In this document: positions 43,879 to 51,726 of the stretch, piece by piece
Position numbering within the stretch: the stretch's first letter is position 1
How the letters are laid out: each line of letters opens with the position of its first letter
NCBI GenBank assembly: GCA_015059445.1
Contig: SVAK01000001.1
Span: 89,951-153,950, forward strand
Direction of reading: 5' to 3'
Length of the DNA: 64,000 bases
Source of the DNA: Bacillota bacterium
GTDB lineage: Bacteria > Bacillota_I > Bacilli_A > RF39 > UBA660
Notes under the pieces: generated by a model
Told to the model about the DNA's origin: nothing
The model's database searches: none
Seen by the model: the letters and a program-made list of their open reading frames with translations, nothing else
Position numbers and translations under genes: made by a program

Positions 43879-45067
43879 AGAAGACTTTCCAATGTTGAAA
43901 CAGGATATTATATATTTAGATAATGGCGCAACTAGTTTAAAACCCCAATGTGTTATAGATAAAGTTGTTGATTATTATGAAAACTATAGTGCAAATGCCC
44001 ATAGAGGAGACTATGATATATCATATAAAGTTGATTTAGAGTATGAAAACACTAGAGACTTAGTTAAAGATTTTATTGGTGCCAAAAGGAAAGAGGAAAT
44101 TGTTTTTACCAGTGGTACTACGGATGCTCTAAATTTAATTGTAAATGGTTTTTTTGCAAATTATTTAGAACAAGGAGATGAAATTCTTCTAACTAAAATG
44201 GAACATGCTTCCAATATTATGCCTTGGTTTAGAGTAGCAGGTGAAACTGGTGCAATTATTAACTATATTCCTTTAGATGATAACAATTTTGTTACTTTAG
44301 AAAATATCAAAAAGAGTGTAACTCCTAACACAAAAGTAATAAGTCTAGCAGAAATTACGAATGTTGTTGGAGACATTAGACCAATAAAAGAAATATGCGA
44401 ATTTGCGCATGAGAGAGATATATTTGTTGTTGTTGATGGTGCCCAAAGCATACCTCATAAGAAATGTAATGTAGTTGATACTGATGTTGATTTTTTAGCG
44501 TTTTCCGCTCATAAAATGTTAGGTCCTACTGGTGTTGGTATTTTATATGCCAAATATGAATTGATGCAAAACATAGAACCAGTAAATTTAGGCGGGGGAA
44601 TGAATGAATCATTTGATACTCCCGAAAAAATGGTTTTAAAGGAGGTGCCAACTAGACTGGAAGCTGGTACACCAAATATTGCAGGAGTTATTGGGTTAGG
44701 AGAAGCTATTAGATATTTAAACAAAGTTGGTATGGATAAAATAGAAAAACAGGAGAAAAATTTAAGAGAGTATTTAATTGAAAAATTAATTAAAATTCCG
44801 CATATAGATATTTTAAATTTAGAATCAGATTCTGGCATAGTAGCTTTTAATGTCGAAGGGATTTTTTCAGAAGATGTAGCTTATTACCTAAATAAATATG
44901 GTATATGTGTAAGAGCAGGTAACCATTGTGCTAAACTTACTAAAGATATTTTAGGAGTAGCTAATTCTTTAAGAGTAAGTTTATATTTCTATAATACAGA
45001 AAGTGAAATAGACAGTTTAGTAGAACTTTTAAAAGATAAAGATAAAATAATGAAAGAGATGTTTTAA
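43871..45067 (+). CDS. sufS: Cysteine desulfurase SufS
   Basis: 398-residue PLP enzyme that takes sulfur from cysteine as a persulfide. The PLP lysine is Lys215 in SAHKMLGPTG. TSGTTDALNLI, VVVDGAQSIPH and the active-site cysteine Cys353 in RAGNHCAKL are intact. It is a group II (SufS) desulfurase by its short catalytic loop. GGAGGTG lies 6 bases before the ATG inside sufD, which it overlaps by 8 bases. It works with SufU, encoded next. Confidence 0.96.
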   Translation: MYREDFPMLKQDIIYLDNGATSLKPQCVIDKVVDYYENYSANAHRGDYDISYKVDLEYENTRDLVKDFIGAKRKEEIVFTSGTTDALNLIVNGFFANYLEQGDEILLTKMEHASNIMPWFRVAGETGAIINYIPLDDNNFVTLENIKKSVTPNTKVISLAEITNVVGDIRPIKEICEFAHERDIFVVVDGAQSIPHKKCNVVDTDVDFLAFSAHKMLGPTGVGILYAKYELMQNIEPVNLGGGMNESFDTPEKMVLKEVPTRLEAGTPNIAGVIGLGEAIRYLNKVGMDKIEKQEKNLREYLIEKLIKIPHIDILNLESDSGIVAFNVEGIFSEDVAYYLNKYGICVRAGNHCAKLTKDILGVANSLRVSLYFYNTESEIDSLVELLKDKDKIMKEMF

Positions 45068-45495
45068 TGGAAAGTGAATTAAAAAGAGAAATAATTTTAG
45101 AACATTTTCAAAATCCTTTAAATAAAGAAAATGTAAATGATGATAATTATAAATTAGTTAACACAAGAAATCCTAATTGCATAGATAATTTAGATATTTA
45201 TATATTATTTAAAGAAGATTTAATAAAGGATATAAAATTTACGGGAGAGGCATGTGCTATATCTACTGCATCTACATCAATTATGATAAAAAATTTAATT
45301 GGAAAAAGTTTGAAAGACGCTAAATTGTATATTACAAATTTTTACCATATGTGTGATGAATTAGAATATAATGAAGAGTTACTTAATGAAGCTTTAGCAT
45401 TTTCTGATATTTATAAACAAAACAATCGTAAAAATTGTGCACTTCTTCCTTATAAAGGCGTTTTGAAAGCATTAGAAGAATATGAAGAAAAATAG
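45067..45495 (+). CDS. sufU: Fe-S assembly sulfurtransferase SufU
   Basis: 142-residue zinc-dependent sulfur carrier that accepts persulfide from SufS. The metal ligands Cys38 and Asp40 (NPNCID), Cys63 (GEACAIS) and Cys124 (RKNCALLPYKG) are all present. The usual NPxCGD reads NPNCID here. It overlaps the sufS stop by one base (TAATG type). In most Bacilli sufB follows, but here an unrelated small membrane protein does. Confidence 0.94.
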   Translation: MESELKREIILEHFQNPLNKENVNDDNYKLVNTRNPNCIDNLDIYILFKEDLIKDIKFTGEACAISTASTSIMIKNLIGKSLKDAKLYITNFYHMCDELEYNEELLNEALAFSDIYKQNNRKNCALLPYKGVLKALEEYEEK

Positions 45496-46039
45496 TTTAA
45501 CATTCATTCTTATTCTAATTATAGTTTTATTGGTTGGATATATTATTTATGATAAGAGAAGTGAAAATAAACAAGTTAATAATGATTTAGAAGAAATGAT
45601 TACAATCGTTGATAGTATTACACTTGATTATGTTGATATCCATTTAAGTAGTGAAGGTCTAGGTTATATAATTCCAATTAGTAAAGAAGAAATATCAAAT
45701 TTAAATGTAGGTAATAATTTAAAAGAAAGATTAATTACATTGTATAACAGATCTTTCTATTATGATATTTTTATTAATAACAATAAATTAAAAGGTTTTA
45801 GAGTTAAATTAGATGATGATATTATTAAAATTAAAAAGTTAGAAATAGACGATAATATTTATATAATTTTTATTAAAGAAAATAATACCATAGGATTATT
45901 TAATTATGAAGAATATTATAATTTACTTTCTACAAATATAATAGATAATTATAATAATTATAAAAATATAAAAGATATATCTGATAATAAAATTATTTAT
46001 TTAGATGGAAGTATAGATGATTTTAAGGTGAAGCATTAA
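45482..46039 (+). CDS. Hypothetical single-span membrane protein at the end of the suf operon
   Basis: 185-residue protein of unknown family. One N-terminal membrane helix (LTFILILIIVLLVGYIIYD) is followed by an extracytoplasmic domain rich in Ile, Asn and Lys with many short predicted strands. It overlaps sufU by 14 bases, so translation is probably coupled, although a link to iron-sulfur assembly is not evident. The terminator hairpin overlaps its stop codon. Confidence 0.6.
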   Translation: MKKNSLTFILILIIVLLVGYIIYDKRSENKQVNNDLEEMITIVDSITLDYVDIHLSSEGLGYIIPISKEEISNLNVGNNLKERLITLYNRSFYYDIFINNNKLKGFRVKLDDDIIKIKKLEIDDNIYIIFIKENNTIGLFNYEEYYNLLSTNIIDNYNNYKNIKDISDNKIIYLDGSIDDFKVKH

Positions 46040-46055
46040 AAATGTTTCATTTTTT
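46029..46055 (+). terminator. Terminator of the suf operon
   Basis: TGAA-CATT pairs with AATG-TTCA across 46030-46049 with one internal mismatch, followed by six T. Confidence 0.65.
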
Positions 46056-46074
46056 GTTAAAATGATTTGTTTTA

Positions 46075-46103
46075 TTGATTATTGCAATTTTTAATATTAT
46101 AAT
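46075..46103 (+). promoter_or_regulatory. Consensus promoter of the aaRS-paralogue operon
   Basis: TTGATT (46075-46080) and TATAAT (46098-46103) have the ideal 17-base spacing. Transcription should begin near 46110, 30 bases before the first gene, which has an AAAGGAGG ribosome site. Confidence 0.8.
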
Positions 46104-46139
46104 TGTAATTAATTTATTTAATAATTAAAGGAGGTTGTC

Positions 46140-47279
46140 ATGTATATACGAATACTTTCTATAAGAAAACATAAAAATGTAGCTTTTATAAACGGTTATG
46201 GCAATGAGTTCGGTTCTTTGCAGTTTATGATTAAAAACGAAGTGTTTGGAGATTTAAAATGTGGAGATTTGATTAATATTAATTGTATTGACACAGTAAA
46301 TAAACACGGTGATAGAATAAAAGAAATTATTAAAATAAATTTTATTGTACCTTGTGCAAGTTTTGAATCTTATAAAGGTGTAAATTCTTTAGTTTCTGAT
46401 GTGAAATTTAATGATTACTTAGACGCTCGAAATTGTGGGTCTCAACTTAAAATATTAAAATTCAAACAAGAATTAATACGAAGTATAAAAGATATTTTAG
46501 ATAACCTTAGTTTTTTTGATGCTACATCATTATTAATAAGCGCAGAGCATTATAAAAATGGTAGTGGAATTATTGATGCAGAAATAGCAAATAGAAATGG
46601 AAATGTTCCTAAATATTTAAGAGTAACTTTAGAAAGCCAATTAAAACAAATGGTTGGTACAATTTTGCAGTCTTGTTACGCCATTGATAAAGTTTATCGT
46701 AATATGGGTGAAGATAACGCTCATATTAATGAATTTTTAATGTTTGAATTTGTGGCTATTTCCTTAACTCTTGATGAAATTATTGCTTTTGTTAAAAGAA
46801 TAGATGGACTATCTAGAGAAGTTGCTAGTAATCATGGATTAAATGTTCCAGGACTTAATAATATAGATGTTGTAGATTATAATGACTTAGCAAAATTTGG
46901 AATGAGTTTTGATAATTTAAAAAGGGATTTAAATAATTTTTTAGTTGTTAATTATCCTAGTAATTCTCCTTTCATTAAAAGCAATTTAGATACGGGGATG
47001 CAAACGGAAACAAGATGGTATATGCGTGGACATTGGATATCTCATTTTTATGAAGATGAAAACAACTTTAAGCATATACAAAATGCAATAAAAGCTCAAG
47101 ATGACGCAAATGCTAAAGAGGACACTAACCCATTAGATTATTTTATGTGGGGATTACCTTATACAACAAGTTTTGGATTAAGTATTGATAGATGGTTGCA
47201 AATGATATTAAATAAAGGTAGTATTACATCTGTCTCCAATCCAATAGGTTTAGATTATAGGAGAAGTAGATTAAAATGA
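46140..47279 (+). CDS. Class II aminoacyl-tRNA synthetase paralogue (LysRS-related), altered active site
   Basis: 379-residue relative of lysyl-tRNA synthetase, shorter than LysRS (about 490). Residues 1-70 look like a reduced OB-fold. NDYLDARN (91-98) matches the start of the LysRS catalytic core. Motif 2 is KVYRNMG with Arg187 kept but the usual glutamate replaced by Met189, then INEFLMFEF. The lysine-binding region EIANAFSELNDP of LysRS reads HWISHFYEDENN (298-309). Motif 3 GLSIDR (346-351) is intact after GLPYTTS. ATP binding is therefore plausible, but the amino acid or acceptor must differ. EpmA-like protein modification, free amino-acid activation or peptide synthesis are possible roles. 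It heads a four-gene operon. Confidence 0.85.
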   Translation: MYIRILSIRKHKNVAFINGYGNEFGSLQFMIKNEVFGDLKCGDLININCIDTVNKHGDRIKEIIKINFIVPCASFESYKGVNSLVSDVKFNDYLDARNCGSQLKILKFKQELIRSIKDILDNLSFFDATSLLISAEHYKNGSGIIDAEIANRNGNVPKYLRVTLESQLKQMVGTILQSCYAIDKVYRNMGEDNAHINEFLMFEFVAISLTLDEIIAFVKRIDGLSREVASNHGLNVPGLNNIDVVDYNDLAKFGMSFDNLKRDLNNFLVVNYPSNSPFIKSNLDTGMQTETRWYMRGHWISHFYEDENNFKHIQNAIKAQDDANAKEDTNPLDYFMWGLPYTTSFGLSIDRWLQMILNKGSITSVSNPIGLDYRRSRLK

Positions 47280-47974
47280 AATCGGTTTTATTAAGTGGTT
47301 CTTATAAAAAAATTGATATACCTTTAGAAATAATAAAATTTATTAAAAATAATTTAAATCACGAATATAACATTAGTTTTATAGCAGCTGATTTTAAGGG
47401 ATATTTTGATACAGACAAGTTTGTGAAAAAGTTACTTGATGCATTTCATAGCAATGGAATGTCATTTAACAATATATCAATACTTGATAGTAGATTAAAA
47501 AAATACGATATGATAGAAAATATTAAAAATAGTAATATTATATTTTTACTGGGCGGAGATACTTTAAAACAAATTAAATCAATTAAAAATTATGGTTTAA
47601 AAAAGTATATATATGATGCTAATAAAATAGTGATAGGAATATCTGCTGGAGCTATTAATATGGCAAAAAAAGTAATATTAGCTAAAGATGAAGATGACAA
47701 CATACCTAATTTATCGATTTATAATGGTATTGGTTTAACTGATATTAATATTGAACCACATTGTGAATTTAAAAATGAAAAGCATTGGAAAGATTTAGAA
47801 GAAGCATCAGAAATCGGAAAAATATTATTAATGCATGATAATTGTTATATCATTATTGATAATGATATAATTAGTTATTATGGGGATTATTGTTTTATAG
47901 AAAATAAAAAATTATATTATAAGAATAACACAATAAGTTTAGAAGAATTTATAAAGGAAATTAGTTATGATTAA
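47276..47974 (+). CDS. Peptidase S51 family protein (dipeptidase E / cyanophycinase type)
   Basis: 232-residue class I glutamine-amidotransferase-fold serine peptidase. The nucleophile is Ser123 in GISAGAINMA, following FLLGGDTLKQ. A histidine in INIEPHCEF (His162) fits the S51 catalytic site. S51 enzymes cleave dipeptides beginning with aspartate or beta-aspartyl links as in cyanophycin. The start overlaps the aaRS paralogue by four bases (ATGA) with an AGGAG site, so the two are translated together. In this context it may process a product of that enzyme; this is inference. Confidence 0.85.
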   Translation: MKSVLLSGSYKKIDIPLEIIKFIKNNLNHEYNISFIAADFKGYFDTDKFVKKLLDAFHSNGMSFNNISILDSRLKKYDMIENIKNSNIIFLLGGDTLKQIKSIKNYGLKKYIYDANKIVIGISAGAINMAKKVILAKDEDDNIPNLSIYNGIGLTDINIEPHCEFKNEKHWKDLEEASEIGKILLMHDNCYIIIDNDIISYYGDYCFIENKKLYYKNNTISLEEFIKEISYD

Positions 47975-48908
47975 AGAAGGAGAACATTTAGAAGGCGTAG
48001 AACCTATTAATGAAAAGATAATTAAAAATAGTGCATTTTTAAAAATAATGCAAAATAAAATAATTAATGATGAAGCGGTTTTAACTTATTTAACCAAATT
48101 ATTAAATGGACGTGATGTATTAGATAAATCCGGATATTCAGGGAGTTCTACTATAATAGTAAATACAGACGATATAAATAAGGAATCATTAGTTATTAAA
48201 ATTCAGCCTAAGGATAGTTTAAAAGAGGAATTTATAGCATATAACTATTTTTACAAGAATAAATTAGCTCCTAAACCTTTAAAATATTTTGATTGTGGCA
48301 AATATGAATTCATGATTGTAAAAAAAATAAATTTACCAACAGCAGGAAATTACTTTAATAATTTTCAAGAAATAGCATTATTTTTTGGAAAAGAATTAAG
48401 AAAGTTTCATGATTTAAATTTAAAAAAGGGAAAATTTACTAAAGAAGAACTTAAAGTGTTTAGTAAAAAATTTATTAAAAGTTTTGATGAGGCATTAAAA
48501 AATGAAACTGGATTAATATATTCAAGCATGTATATGGATGATTATGATTATGATAAAATGAAAAAAGATTTACAAGATAATAAAAATTATCTATTTGATG
48601 ATGCGGTGGTGGTACATGGAGACTTTAATCCAAATAATGTTTTTGTTGATAAAGAAGGAATTGCTTTAATTGATTTTAAAGATTCAGGTTTTGCCGATAG
48701 GCATTATGATATATTTTGGACAATGTTTATGTTAATTATTTTTTCAGGCATTTTGGCCGATAAAAAAGCTACTTTAGAATGCGAAAAAATCTTTTTAGAT
48801 TCATATGGAAGAGATTTAATAGTTGAAGAAAAACTAACTTTTTTCAAAAAATTTGCTTGTATGTATTGGAAAAGACATGATGAAATAACTAGGATTGATA
48901 TTTTATAA
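47967..48908 (+). CDS. Aminoglycoside phosphotransferase-family kinase
   Basis: 313-residue kinase-fold protein. The N-lobe lysine is likely in ESLVIKIQPKD. The catalytic Brenner motif HGDFNPNNVFVD (217-228) and the metal-binding DFKDSGFADRHYDIFW (236-251) are intact and typical of APH/choline/homoserine kinases. The substrate is a small molecule that cannot be named. It begins 8 bases inside the end of the S51 gene with an AAGGAA site. Antibiotic resistance is unlikely from this operon context. Confidence 0.85.
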   Translation: MIKEGEHLEGVEPINEKIIKNSAFLKIMQNKIINDEAVLTYLTKLLNGRDVLDKSGYSGSSTIIVNTDDINKESLVIKIQPKDSLKEEFIAYNYFYKNKLAPKPLKYFDCGKYEFMIVKKINLPTAGNYFNNFQEIALFFGKELRKFHDLNLKKGKFTKEELKVFSKKFIKSFDEALKNETGLIYSSMYMDDYDYDKMKKDLQDNKNYLFDDAVVVHGDFNPNNVFVDKEGIALIDFKDSGFADRHYDIFWTMFMLIIFSGILADKKATLECEKIFLDSYGRDLIVEEKLTFFKKFACMYWKRHDEITRIDIL

Positions 48909-48918
48909 GGAGAGCGCT

Positions 48919-49758
48919 ATGAAAAAAAACAATGTTACAAATAATATTTTTAATGGCGAAGTAATAGTGTCATTTGATCCAAATAAAACATGGACTATTA
49001 ATGTTAAGGAAAAAATTATTTTTTGTAAACGAACAATTGAAAATGAAATAAAGAATTTGAAGAAAATGAAGAAATTGTTATTAAAAAAAGAAATTAACAT
49101 TAATAATAAAAAATATGAAATAGTTGTTCCGGAAATTAGTTCATGGGATATTGAAAATAACATATTATATATGCAATATTGTGAAGGAAAAAATTTAGAA
49201 TTTTATTTAAGAAACGAAAAAACTCACAAAGAAGGTGTAGAATATTTAAATGCATTACTAAATTTTTTTATAGAAAATAGAATTTATTGGATAGATTTTG
49301 CTCCAAGAAATATTTTAATTGGAAAAGGAAAGATATATCTAGTTGATTTTGAGAAAGGAATAGCTCCTAAAAATATAAAAATTTATAATTATTTAAGAAA
49401 TCATGTCTATGAAGAATATTGTTTGTTTTTATTTGAAGATGAAAGAATATTTAATTTGGATTTTGTTTTTAAAATTAGAGATACTGAGAAGAATGATTTT
49501 TATTATTTAAAGGATATAAAATCATATCGTATCAAAGCAATTGCAAGACATTTAGGATATCATAATACTTTAACAAATGAAGAATACCTCAATATCTGGA
49601 AAATGCTTATATTAGTTGAAGAACCAAAATTGATAAATAATAACATTTATTTTGGTGGTGTTGATTTAGATAAGATATTTATTAATAAAGATTATTTTTT
49701 GGCTTTAGATGAATATTCATTAAAGATTATAGAAATGTATGAACGGTTATATAAATAA
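48919..49758 (+). CDS. Second kinase-fold protein, atypical
   Basis: 279-residue protein with a divergent protein-kinase-like fold. A catalytic loop IDFAPRNILIG (125-135) has the HxD-aspartate and asparagine in kinase spacing, and VDFEKG (142-147) serves as DFG. A likely ATP-lysine is in IIFCKRTIENEIKNL. It differs clearly from the APH gene before it and is nearer to Bud32/RIO/lipopolysaccharide-kinase-like families. The start at 48919 has AAGGAG 8 bases upstream. It is the last gene of the operon; no clear terminator follows. Confidence 0.7.
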   Translation: MKKNNVTNNIFNGEVIVSFDPNKTWTINVKEKIIFCKRTIENEIKNLKKMKKLLLKKEININNKKYEIVVPEISSWDIENNILYMQYCEGKNLEFYLRNEKTHKEGVEYLNALLNFFIENRIYWIDFAPRNILIGKGKIYLVDFEKGIAPKNIKIYNYLRNHVYEEYCLFLFEDERIFNLDFVFKIRDTEKNDFYYLKDIKSYRIKAIARHLGYHNTLTNEEYLNIWKMLILVEEPKLINNNIYFGGVDLDKIFINKDYFLALDEYSLKIIEMYERLYK

Positions 49759-49784
49759 TTTTTTACATTGTTTTAAAAAATCAT

Positions 49785-49813
49785 TTGACTTTACATTTTT
49801 TATAATTTAATAT
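49785..49813 (+). promoter_or_regulatory. Promoter of the AMP-ligase gene
   Basis: TTGACT (49785-49790), a 17-base spacer and TAATAT (49808-49813). The ribosome site GAGG lies at 49833-49836. Confidence 0.6.
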
Positions 49814-49841
49814 AAAAGTGTTAAAAGATTGTGAGGAAAAT

Positions 49842-51674
49842 ATGTCAATAAATTATTATGGAGAAGAAGCAGGAAAAAGAATTTTTGAAGGGGTTCAAAA
49901 AAATGCTTTTAGTTATATGGACGAAAAGACAATTTCGATAGGGAATCAAGTAGCATTAACATATTTGGGAACAAAAATTACTTATAATGAATTAAAAGCT
50001 AATGTGTATAAATATGTCAATAAATTAAAATCTTATGGCTTACAAAAAGGAGAATGTTTTTCTTTAGTAATGCCAAATACACCAGAAACAGTTTATTATA
50101 AATATGCCGCATGGGTAATGGGAGCTAAAGTTAACTTAATTGATCCAAGATTTAATCCAGAAGGTATACTATTTTCTATAAATATGAGTGTTTCAAAATT
50201 TGCAGTTGTAATAGTAGATAAATATTTGGAAAAAATTGTTCCAATTATAGACAGATTGCGAGTTGATCATATAGTCATCGTTAATCCAACAGATTCAATT
50301 GATTTAAATCAGGCCAAGGGATTAAAACCATATGTTGCAAAAAGTTTGTATGCTGCTAAAGATATAATATTAAATTTGAGAGATAAAGATTTTAGAAGCG
50401 ATAAAGTAATGTTAAATCAAACTTTTATGCGTGGCGCAATGAGTAGAGTGGTTCCGGCCGTTTATGAACCTTATATGGACGCATCGATTGTCTTTACCAG
50501 TGGAACTACAGGTTCTCCTAAGGGAGCAGTGTTAACCCATGATGCTTATAATATAAAAGTAAACCAAATAAAATATGCTGTACCAAAATTATATCCTGGA
50601 GATCGTTTCTTGGCAGCTATTCCGTTTTTTTCAGCTTATGGTTCATTTGCTGGAATGCATACAAATTTATCAAATGGTGAAAATTTAATTTTAATCCCAA
50701 ATTTTAAACCTGAAGAATTTGGTGATTTAGTATGTAAATATAGAGCTAATACATTCATCGGAGTGCCAAAATATATAGAAGATTTAGAAAAAAATCATGA
50801 GGCGCTTAAAGAAAAATATGGATTAGATGACTTGAGTTTTGTAATTAATCCAGTGACTGGTGGAGATAAAATTGCTCCAGAAGTAGTCGAAAGATCAAAT
50901 GATATGTATTGCGCTGAAAGAAGTTGTGCCGAAGTAATAGTTGGATATGGGAGTTCAGAAACTGCCGGGCCAGTAATGACTACAACAAATGGAAACGGAT
51001 ATTATGATCCAAAATCAACTGGTGTATTAATGCCAGGAGTAAAATACCTTTTCTTGGATCCAGAAACAGGAGAAATATTAGAAAATGGAACATCAGGTGA
51101 GTTATGTATTCATGATCCAGGAATGATGGATAGATATCTTGATGACCCTAAAGCGACAGAGGATATAACAATTTATTATAATGGTGATAAATATTATAAA
51201 ATGGGTGACTTGTTCAGCGTAAATCAAAAAGGTTTGTTTTATTTTATGGGTAGAACTAAAAGAGTAATGATGAGACCAGATGGTCATACAGTACATGCTA
51301 ATCCAATTGAAGAAGCAATTCAAACACATCCTGGAGTAGATGGCGTATGTGTAGTAGGACTATCTAAAAAAGATGGTTCATCTGGAACAATACCAACAGC
51401 ATTTATTGTATTAAAAGAAGGATTTATAGCATCTCAAGATTTAGTTAACGAAATAGATTCTTTACAACTGGCAAATTTATCTGAAAGAAATAGAGCATTA
51501 GCGGTATCATTTATTGATGAGTTACCATATACTTTAATGACGAAAGTAAATTACAAAGCGTTAGAAAAAATACCTTTTGAAGATATTGAAACTTATATTG
51601 TTGATTATACATTTTTTTCAAAAGATGATATGTCAAGAGTTCGAAAGGCTCAGCAAACAAAGAGAAGAAAATAA
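49842..51674 (+). CDS. AMP-forming acyl/aryl ligase (ANL superfamily)
   Basis: 610-residue adenylate-forming enzyme. The P-loop-like motif FTSGTTGSPKGAVLTHDAY lies near residue 225. GYGSSETAGPV and YKMGDLFSVNQKGLFYFMGRTKR are the A5 and A7-A8 core motifs. The adenylation lysine is probably in the terminal YTLMTKVNYKALEK. The ligase family is clear; the acid substrate is not, with long-chain fatty acids the best guess. No carrier-protein domain is attached. The start at 49842 has GAGG upstream; a TTG 24 bases earlier is rejected. It has its own promoter and terminator. Confidence 0.88.
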   Translation: MSINYYGEEAGKRIFEGVQKNAFSYMDEKTISIGNQVALTYLGTKITYNELKANVYKYVNKLKSYGLQKGECFSLVMPNTPETVYYKYAAWVMGAKVNLIDPRFNPEGILFSINMSVSKFAVVIVDKYLEKIVPIIDRLRVDHIVIVNPTDSIDLNQAKGLKPYVAKSLYAAKDIILNLRDKDFRSDKVMLNQTFMRGAMSRVVPAVYEPYMDASIVFTSGTTGSPKGAVLTHDAYNIKVNQIKYAVPKLYPGDRFLAAIPFFSAYGSFAGMHTNLSNGENLILIPNFKPEEFGDLVCKYRANTFIGVPKYIEDLEKNHEALKEKYGLDDLSFVINPVTGGDKIAPEVVERSNDMYCAERSCAEVIVGYGSSETAGPVMTTTNGNGYYDPKSTGVLMPGVKYLFLDPETGEILENGTSGELCIHDPGMMDRYLDDPKATEDITIYYNGDKYYKMGDLFSVNQKGLFYFMGRTKRVMMRPDGHTVHANPIEEAIQTHPGVDGVCVVGLSKKDGSSGTIPTAFIVLKEGFIASQDLVNEIDSLQLANLSERNRALAVSFIDELPYTLMTKVNYKALEKIPFEDIETYIVDYTFFSKDDMSRVRKAQQTKRRK

Positions 51675-51697
51675 TATTTCTCTTTGTCTTTTTTTTT
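51658..51697 (+). terminator. Terminator of the AMP-ligase gene
   Basis: CAAAGAGAA (51658-51666) pairs with TTCTCTTTG (51678-51686), followed by a nine-base T run (51689-51697). Confidence 0.9.
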
Positions 51698-51726
51698 GAT
51701 ATAATATAAAAAGAAAGTAGGCAGTT

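Noticed and set aside
47967-48908. Aminoglycoside resistance gene
   Set aside because: Only the general APH fold is shared; it is embedded in a metabolic-looking operon and no resistance-specific feature is seen.
49818-49841. TTG start for the AMP ligase
   Set aside because: It lies at the predicted transcript start; ATG 49842 has a ribosome site.
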